From: Acidobacteriota bacterium
GTDB taxonomy: Bacteria > Acidobacteriota > Blastocatellia > Pyrinomonadales > Pyrinomonadaceae
DNA length: 64,000 nucleotides
Assembly (NCBI GenBank): GCA_003223935.1
Contig: QHXQ01000025.1
Location: 26,708-90,707, forward strand
Reading direction: 5' to 3'
Under the pieces are notes generated by a model, which saw only the letters and a list, made by a program, of their open reading frames with translations, searched no databases and was not told the DNA's origin. Of the stretch, positions 57,918-64,000 are shown piece by piece (position 1 is the first letter of the stretch; the number at the start of each line of letters is the position of its first letter). Made by a program: the position numbers and the translations under genes.

Positions 57918-60062
57918 TTAGCGGTGGGGAAACAAGGGGCTGGTCATAGAGAGACGCCACACGTTTAAGGGCACGACCTGTTCGCCTTGAATCATCACCT
58001 GCTCCTCGCTGGTCGTGTTCGAGGCCGGATCGATCATGTTTGCGGCCCAAGCGTCTTGATTATCGAAACTCAGCCCGGAGATGTTGCCCGTGCTGAGCGT
58101 GCCGTCGGCGCTGATGTAGGTGCTCGCGATGGTGATGCCACTGGCGATGGTGATGCCGCTCGCAATGGTAATGCCGCTGGCGATAGTGATCCCGCTTGCG
58201 ATGGTGATACCACTGGCAATCGTGATCCCGTTCGGGCAGACGTATGTGCCATCCCACAGCATGTAGCCGTCGGCGACGGCGAAACCGTCGTTGATGACTT
58301 GGCCATTCGTCAGCAGATAACCGCTCGTCAACTGCAAGTGATCATTAAATGCCACGCCTTCAACCCAGACGACGCCGTTGTTGAGCGGAATCGCTTGCCC
58401 GGCGATGGGCGCAGTGATGCCGGCGATCTTTGAATAGGTCGTGCTCTTCAACAGGTAGTCGCCAATGACGGCGCGGTTCGCGTCTTTGCGAATCGCCTGC
58501 GCCACAAGCTTGGCCGCGTTTGTGTTCAACTCGCCCGCGCCCTCTGTGATGAGCCGCTCGTAGGATGTCATCTGCCCGTTCATGACCAACGCCTCGTAGA
58601 TGGGCAGACGCTCGGCCGTGCGCATCAACACCGCTTTGACCATCTGCGGCGTGAGCGATGGATTGGCTTCGAGCATGAGCGCGGCTGTGCCCGCGACGGC
58701 GGGCGCGGCGAACGATGTGCCGCTCAAAATCTGATACGTGCCCGTGGCGACAGGCGTGGTGCTGGTCGAGTTGCTAAAGAGAAGTCCACCGATGAGACCG
58801 CCACCGGAGGTGTTGGTCTGGTTGCTGGCGGTGGGCGATGTGTTGGCGGTTTCGGCCGCGCCGGTGCGATTGCCGGGCGCGACCAGATCGGGTTTGACGA
58901 TGCCATCAACGAGCGTCGGCCCGCGCGACGAATAACTCGCTACCACGTCGTCCACGCGCCAGTTGGTCTGTTGCGTGTTGACTGCGCCGACTGTGATCAC
59001 TTTGGGCGAGTTGGCGGGCGAGAGTATGCCGCCGTAGATCGTGTTGCCGTTGGAGTCTTTGCCCCAGTTGCCGGCGGCGACGACGACGACGATGCCTGCG
59101 TCCACCGCGCGCCCGACCGCTTGGCAGAGCGGATCGGTCTTGTAGCTCTGCGTGACGCTTGTGCCCAAACTCAGGTTCATCACGCGGATGTTGTACTTCG
59201 ATTTGTTCTGGATGACCCAATTGATCCCGGCGATGACGTTCGAGACAGTGCCCACGCCTTGCGAGTTGAGCACGCGCACGCTGACGAGATTCGCGCCGGT
59301 CGCAACGCCGCCGTAGGTCGGTGCACCGGCATGTTGCGCGGCGTAGTCTTCACTCGATTGACCAGTCCCGGCGGCGACGCCGGCCGTGTGCGTGCCATGC
59401 CCGTAAGGATCGTCCGTGCGGTTCTCGCCGGTGAAGTCCACAGGCGTGGAGACGCGATTGTAAGAGGTTAGCGTCGTTGAGCCGAGCAGACCCGTGCCGA
59501 GCAGGCTGCTCGATTGCAGTTTGTAGCCGGCAAACTCGGCCGTGTCCGGCGGATTGAGACCGCTATCGAGCAGCGCGATGCCGACGCCATTGCCCGCGCC
59601 GCCCTGCGCTTCGTTGTTATTGCCAGACGGCAAGATCAAACTCGCGCCGGTCGTCACCTCGACGTGGCTCGTGTTGTCGGGCGTCGTCGTGAGCGAGCGC
59701 ACCTCCGCGTCTTCTGAGAGCCAAGAGACTTCATTGTGCGTCGCCAACGTTTCGAGTTGGTTGGTCGGCACATCCGCCACCATGACGCCAAGCTCGTCCA
59801 ACTGTTGGCGAACATGCGCGCCCGTGCTCTGCAAAGAGCGGCGCGAAGTCTCCGCGTCCGCGCCACGAGCCAGACTGACGATCACGCGCGTGCGCTCGCC
59901 CTTCTGTGCAGCTCGTGCGCGGGCGCGCAACGCATTCGTCAGCTTGCCGGTCTTGCGCGGCGCGGCGTGCGCCTGTGCTTGTGCGGCCGGCGGCGACGTT
60001 AAGACGGCCGCGCACGGACATAGCAGCGCGAACATTAGGGCAAGGGGGAAAATCTTACGCAT
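57918..60062 (-). CDS. S8 subtilase with I9-like propeptide and hexapeptide-repeat tail
   Basis: About 714 residues from ATG 60062 (a TTG just upstream is in frame). Signal peptide about 1-30. An I9-like propeptide (about 40-125) precedes the S8 domain with Asp167 (LLDSG), His223 (YGHGTHTAG) and Ser451 (LSGTSFAAPAVAG). The tail has six copies of GITIAS (about 613-648), then a Trp-containing C-terminus. It is a paralogue of the S8 region of the protein at 41856-44489 but has no AAA+ part. Probably an exported serine protease. The HD-GYP copy 2 follows. Confidence 0.94.
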   Translation of the reverse strand: MRKIFPLALMFALLCPCAAVLTSPPAAQAQAHAAPRKTGKLTNALRARARAAQKGERTRVIVSLARGADAETSRRSLQSTGAHVRQQLDELGVMVADVPTNQLETLATHNEVSWLSEDAEVRSLTTTPDNTSHVEVTTGASLILPSGNNNEAQGGAGNGVGIALLDSGLNPPDTAEFAGYKLQSSSLLGTGLLGSTTLTSYNRVSTPVDFTGENRTDDPYGHGTHTAGVAAGTGQSSEDYAAQHAGAPTYGGVATGANLVSVRVLNSQGVGTVSNVIAGINWVIQNKSKYNIRVMNLSLGTSVTQSYKTDPLCQAVGRAVDAGIVVVVAAGNWGKDSNGNTIYGGILSPANSPKVITVGAVNTQQTNWRVDDVVASYSSRGPTLVDGIVKPDLVAPGNRTGAAETANTSPTASNQTNTSGGGLIGGLLFSNSTSTTPVATGTYQILSGTSFAAPAVAGTAALMLEANPSLTPQMVKAVLMRTAERLPIYEALVMNGQMTSYERLITEGAGELNTNAAKLVAQAIRKDANRAVIGDYLLKSTTYSKIAGITAPIAGQAIPLNNGVVWVEGVAFNDHLQLTSGYLLTNGQVINDGFAVADGYMLWDGTYVCPNGITIASGITIASGITIASGITIASGITIASGITIASTYISADGTLSTGNISGLSFDNQDAWAANMIDPASNTTSEEQVMIQGEQVVPLNVWRLSMTSPLFPHR
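58122..58229 (-). repeat. Six 18-bp units coding for GITIAS
   Basis: Six units, all coding for the same hexapeptide, yet every unit differs in its codons. The DNA repeats are therefore not a recent expansion; the protein sequence is under selection. Confidence 0.9.
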
Positions 60063-60367
60063 CAACTGAACACTCCAAAGGGGATTTCAGCGCGCCGCAC
60101 CGCACCGAGACTATGACGTGCGTTTACTAAACAAGCCCCGTGCCGCGTCCGTTGTGGCGTAAAATTTACTGGAATCAACAGTGCGCGAGACGTCGGCCGG
60201 ATGAGCGTCGCTTATTTTGAATGTGTGGCGTCAAGTTGACCGTTCAAATGGACATGCTTGAAGGTAGAACCGCACCTGAAGATGGGCTATTATCTTTACA
60301 AACATAACAGACATGATTGACATGCGCTCGCGCCGCCGAAGGCGCGGGCAGTTGAGGTAATCGAGCT
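60063..60367. other. 305-bp divergent gap between subtilase and kgd
   Basis: Contains no repeat of note. A TATTAT at about 60290 could be a -10 for kgd but lacks a good -35. Nothing else is supported. Confidence 0.5.
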
Positions 60368-63300
60368 TTGACGACACAACGCAATCAAACCGATCTCTCC
60401 GCTTTCATCGCCGACAACTTCGGCGCAAACGCGACCTACGTTGAGTCGCTCTTGCAACGCTTCCGCAGCGATCCGGCGCTCGTTGATGAAGCTTGGCGCG
60501 CGTACTTCACAGAGTTGTTGGGCGCAGAGGCAACGCCCACAGCGCAAGCCAACGGCGGCGCAAGCGTCGCGCAGGCGACGACTGAGCCGCGCACAACTGA
60601 ACCGGCAACGGCGCAGACGACTACGATCACGCCTGCGCCTGTCCCACAACAACAGACCGCACCTGCACCGACCGCAGCCCAGCCTGCGCCCATCGCGCAG
60701 CCGACGCCGGCCGCGCCGGTTGATGGTGCGCCGATTCGCGGCGCAGCGTTGAAGATCGTCGAGAATATGGAGACGAGTTTGGGCGTGCCGACGGCGACCT
60801 CGAACCGGCAAGTGCCCGTCAAGGTCTTGGAAGAGAATCGCCTGATCATCAATCGTCATCTGCAAGAGCGCGAGCAGCGCAAGGTCTCTTTCACACACCT
60901 GATCGCATTTGCCTTGCTGCGCGCCTTCGATAAGTTCCCGCAGATGAACGACGGCTTCGCAGTTGTTGACGGTACGGCGACGCGCCTGCGTCGCCCGCAG
61001 GTCAACTTCGGCGTGGCGATTGACATTCAAAAGAAAGACGGCACGCGCTCGTTGCTTGTGCCGAACATCAAAGGCGCGAACGCGCTCACCTTCGCACAGT
61101 TCATCAAAGCTTACGACGATGTGATCAAGCGCGCGCGCGGAGGCAAACTCGGCATCCCTGATTTTCAAGACACGACCGTTTCGCTCACCAATCCCGGCAC
61201 CATCGGCACGGTCGCTTCGACGCCGCGTCTGATGGCCGGGCAATCGGTCATCATCGCGACGGGCGCGATTGAATATCCGGCCGAGTATCACGCGATGACG
61301 ACTGCGGCGCTGTCGCAACTCGGCATCAGCAAGACGATGACGATCTCCTCGACCTATGATCACCGCATCATTCAAGGCGCAGAGTCGGGCGCATTTCTCG
61401 CGCACGTCCACGAGTTGCTGTTGGGCGAGCAGGATTTTTATATCAACATCTTCCGCGACCTCGGCATCCCGCACCAGCCGATGCGTTGGGCGCGCGACTA
61501 CAATCCGGCGCTCTTCGGCGGCGACCATCAACGCGAGCACATCGTCAAAGAAGCGCGCGTGCTTGAGTTGATCAATTCTTATCGCGTGCGCGGGCATCTG
61601 ATCGCAGACATCGATCCGTTGCACGCACTGCCGGTGCAATATCACCCGGAGTTGGACATCGAGACTTACGGCTTGACGATCTGGGATTTGGATCGCGAGT
61701 TCATCACGGGCGGCCTCGGCGGCAAAGAGAGCGCGACCTTGCGCGAGATTCTGGATATTTTGCGCCGCGCTTACTGCGGCAAGGTCGGCATCGAGTATCG
61801 CCACATTCAGAGCAAAGAGCAGAAGGTTTGGCTGCGCGACCGCATCCGCGTTGAGTTCGTCTATCCCGAACCGATTGCGCCGGAGATCAAAAAGCAACTG
61901 CTGGCAAAGCTCGTTGAAGCCGAACAGTTCGAGCGTTTCTTGCACACGAAATATCTGGGCCAGAAACGCTTCTCGCTCGAAGGCTGCGAGACGATCATTC
62001 CGCTGCTCGATCAATTGGTCGAGCGCGCGGCCGAGCACGGTGTCGAAGAGATCACGCTCGGCATGGCGCATCGCGGGCGCTTGAACGTGTTGGCGAACGT
62101 CGTCGGCGATTTTGCCGAGCGCATCTTCACCGCGTTTGAAGGTTCAGTTCATCCGAACTTTCCGGCCGACGAAGGCGACGTGAAATATCATCAAGGCGCG
62201 CGGGGCGAGCGCACAGCATCGAACGGACGCAAGATCAAGATCGATCTGTCGCCGAATCCGAGCCATCTTGAGTTTGTCGATCCGGTGGTCGAAGGTTTGG
62301 TGCGCGCGAAGCAGGACGCTTGGGAGCGCGACGAGGGCGTGCCGCGCGAGCAGGTGATTGATCGCGCGTTGCCTGTCTTGCTGCACGGCGACGCTGCGTT
62401 TGCCGGGCAAGGCATCGTGATGGAGACCTTGAACCTCGCAGACCTGCACGGCTATCGCACCGGCGGCACGATCCACATCATCATCAACAACCAGATCGGT
62501 TTCACCACTTCGCCCGACAAAGGACGTTCGACGATCTACTCGACCGATGTGGCGCGCATGACGCAACTCCCGATCTTCCACATCAACGGCGACGATCCGG
62601 AAGCCGCTTTCCGCGTCCTGCGGATTGCGCTCGACTTCCGGCAGGAGTTCAACAAGGACGTGGTGCTCGATGTCGTCGGCTTCCGCCGTTTGGGGCACAA
62701 CGAAGGCGACGAGCCGAGCTACACACAGCCTTTGATGTACGCGCGCGTGAAGGCGCATCCGGGCGTGCGTGTGAAGTATGCCGAGCGACTCGTGCGCGAG
62801 GGGGTGCTGAGCGAGGCGGACGTAGAGCAGTTGATCAAGGCGCAGGTGGCCGAGTACGAAGCAATCTTGCAACGCGCGAAAGAGATCGTGGCGCACAAGC
62901 CGGAGAAGAAAGAGTTGCCGTCGCCGATCAAGGAAGAGGATGGCTCGGCTGTGATCAAAACAGCGACCGACGCGGAGACTGTGCACCGGATCGCGCACGC
63001 AATCGCCGTCGTGCCTGAAGGGTTCAACATCAATCCGAAGATGGTTAGCCAACTGGCGCGGCGCGCGAAGATGGGCGAGGGCCAGACGCCATTGGATTGG
63101 GCCTTTGGCGAGTCTGTGGCGTTCGGCTCGCTCGCGCTCGAAGGCGTCCCCGTTCGTCTGAGTGGTCAGGATTCCGGGCGCGGCACATTCAGCCAACGCC
63201 ACGCGATCATGTACGACACGCAGACCGGCCGGCCTTGGCTGCCGCTCGCCGAATTGGCCAAGAGTAAATCAGGCCGACCAATGTTTGAAGTCTTTGATAG

Positions 63301-64000
63301 TTCGCTCTCGGAGCAAGGCGTGGTCGGTTTTGAGTATGGCTATTCGGTTGTCGCGCGCAACGAGTTAGTGATGTGGGAAGCACAGTTCGGCGACTTCTCG
63401 AACGGCGCGCAGGTGCTCATAGATCAGTTCATCTCGCCGGGCGTGGACAAGTGGCAGCAGCCTTCGCGCCTTGTGCTGTTGCTCCCACATGGCTACGAAG
63501 GACAAGGGCCAGAGCATTCGAGCGCGCGGCTTGAACGCTATCTGCAACTCTGCGCCGAGAACAATATGCAGGTCTGCTACCCGACGACACCGGCGCAATA
63601 TTTTCATCTGCTGCGGCGGCAGGTGAAACAAGAGACCGCGCGCCCGCTCGTCGTCATGACGCCGAAGAGTCTCTTGCGTCTGCCCGCCGCGACTTCAACC
63701 GTTGAGGAGCTAACGACGGGCGGCTTCCGGCCCGTGATTGACGACGCGGAGATCGAAGATCGCAACGCCGTCGCGCGCATCGTCTTGTGTAGCGGCAAGG
63801 TCTTCTATGATCTCAATGCGGCGCGTTTGAAGACGGATGATCGCAGCGTCGCCATTGTGCGGCTCGAACAGTTCTACCCGTTCCCCGAAGCAGCGTTGCG
63901 CGAAATCTTCAACAGTTATCCGAATGCCACGCAACTTGTCTGGGCGCAAGAAGAGCCGAAGAACATGGGCGGCTGGACGTTCGTCGAACCGCGCCTGATG
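60368..64000 (+). CDS. kgd: Multifunctional 2-oxoglutarate dehydrogenase, fused E2/E1 (Kgd-type), C-terminus cut by window edge
   Basis: The frame runs 1211 residues to the right edge without a stop; full members are about 1230-1260, so only the last few tens of residues are missing. TTG start at 60368 with GAGG about 10 nt upstream. Order: short N-terminus resembling the OdhA/Kgd helix (QTDLSAFIADNFGANATYVESLLQRF), a Thr/Ala/Pro linker, an E2-type acyltransferase domain (about 120-370) with catalytic HR motif around His332 (YDHRIIQGAESG), then the E1 part with ThDP binding near 673-680 (GDAAFAGQG) and GMAHRGRLNVLAN. No lipoyl domain is visible. It makes succinyl-CoA or succinic semialdehyde in the TCA cycle. 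Known mainly from Actinobacteria and some Acidobacteriota. Confidence 0.95.
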   Translation, partial: MTTQRNQTDLSAFIADNFGANATYVESLLQRFRSDPALVDEAWRAYFTELLGAEATPTAQANGGASVAQATTEPRTTEPATAQTTTITPAPVPQQQTAPAPTAAQPAPIAQPTPAAPVDGAPIRGAALKIVENMETSLGVPTATSNRQVPVKVLEENRLIINRHLQEREQRKVSFTHLIAFALLRAFDKFPQMNDGFAVVDGTATRLRRPQVNFGVAIDIQKKDGTRSLLVPNIKGANALTFAQFIKAYDDVIKRARGGKLGIPDFQDTTVSLTNPGTIGTVASTPRLMAGQSVIIATGAIEYPAEYHAMTTAALSQLGISKTMTISSTYDHRIIQGAESGAFLAHVHELLLGEQDFYINIFRDLGIPHQPMRWARDYNPALFGGDHQREHIVKEARVLELINSYRVRGHLIADIDPLHALPVQYHPELDIETYGLTIWDLDREFITGGLGGKESATLREILDILRRAYCGKVGIEYRHIQSKEQKVWLRDRIRVEFVYPEPIAPEIKKQLLAKLVEAEQFERFLHTKYLGQKRFSLEGCETIIPLLDQLVERAAEHGVEEITLGMAHRGRLNVLANVVGDFAERIFTAFEGSVHPNFPADEGDVKYHQGARGERTASNGRKIKIDLSPNPSHLEFVDPVVEGLVRAKQDAWERDEGVPREQVIDRALPVLLHGDAAFAGQGIVMETLNLADLHGYRTGGTIHIIINNQIGFTTSPDKGRSTIYSTDVARMTQLPIFHINGDDPEAAFRVLRIALDFRQEFNKDVVLDVVGFRRLGHNEGDEPSYTQPLMYARVKAHPGVRVKYAERLVREGVLSEADVEQLIKAQVAEYEAILQRAKEIVAHKPEKKELPSPIKEEDGSAVIKTATDAETVHRIAHAIAVVPEGFNINPKMVSQLARRAKMGEGQTPLDWAFGESVAFGSLALEGVPVRLSGQDSGRGTFSQRHAIMYDTQTGRPWLPLAELAKSKSGRPMFEVFDSSLSEQGVVGFEYGYSVVARNELVMWEAQFGDFSNGAQVLIDQFISPGVDKWQQPSRLVLLLPHGYEGQGPEHSSARLERYLQLCAENNMQVCYPTTPAQYFHLLRRQVKQETARPLVVMTPKSLLRLPAATSTVEELTTGGFRPVIDDAEIEDRNAVARIVLCSGKVFYDLNAARLKTDDRSVAIVRLEQFYPFPEAALREIFNSYPNATQLVWAQEEPKNMGGWTFVEPRLM

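Overview
The window is GC-rich bacterial chromosome, densely coded on both strands. There is no rRNA, tRNA, CRISPR array, prophage or transposase gene that I can see. The gene set (a GWxTD-domain protein, a CarD regulator, a fused E2/E1 2-oxoglutarate dehydrogenase of the Kgd type, DUF47-Pit, a TIGR03960-like radical SAM protein, subtilases with hexapeptide tails) fits Acidobacteriota, perhaps class Blastocatellia. That placement is an inference from gene content, not from a marker comparison.

Layout. 1-7.1 kb: an M16 protease cut by the left edge, nadB, endonuclease V and a GWxTD protein. 7.1-8.0 kb: a gene-free stretch holding a 93-bp palindromic repeat and a probable structured RNA of about 455 nt behind a near-consensus promoter. 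8.0-11.6 kb: tatC, tatA/B, a VOC protein, a nitroreductase and CarD. 11.9-17.9 kb: a phosphate block, with DUF47-pit-phoB-phoR probably one operon behind a Pho-box-like site, and a porin upstream with its own strong terminator. 18.3-24.5 kb: mreB, an M50 protease, the cell-envelope operon cdaA-cdaR-glmM, then a probable small RNA. 24.6-36.1 kb: an M3-like protein without its zinc motif, aroB, a small membrane protein, a radical SAM enzyme, and mutS2-dnaG-rpoD. 36.5-60.1 kb: a thioredoxin-NHL protein, two copies of a subtilase plus HD-GYP phosphodiesterase pair, rhomboid, two CoA-ester enzymes, ribH, nusB, an amidase with a Tat-signal partner, a VWA lipoprotein and several small secreted or membrane proteins. 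60.4 kb to the right edge: most of kgd.

Two themes run across the window. First, many intergenic gaps hold inverted repeats built from 7-bp words. The word differs between loci but the 7-bp phasing and hairpin layout are shared. They occur between co-directional, convergent and divergent genes, often begin at a stop codon and end close to the next start codon. They are therefore not simply terminators, and may bring stop and start codons together. Second, the subtilase at 41.9-44.5 kb is an exported fusion of a ClpB-like AAA+ domain with degraded catalytic motifs, an I9-like propeptide, an S8 protease and a hexapeptide-repeat tail. It and its simpler paralogue at 57.9-60.1 kb each lie upstream of a near-identical type of membrane HD-GYP protein, which suggests a duplicated functional unit.
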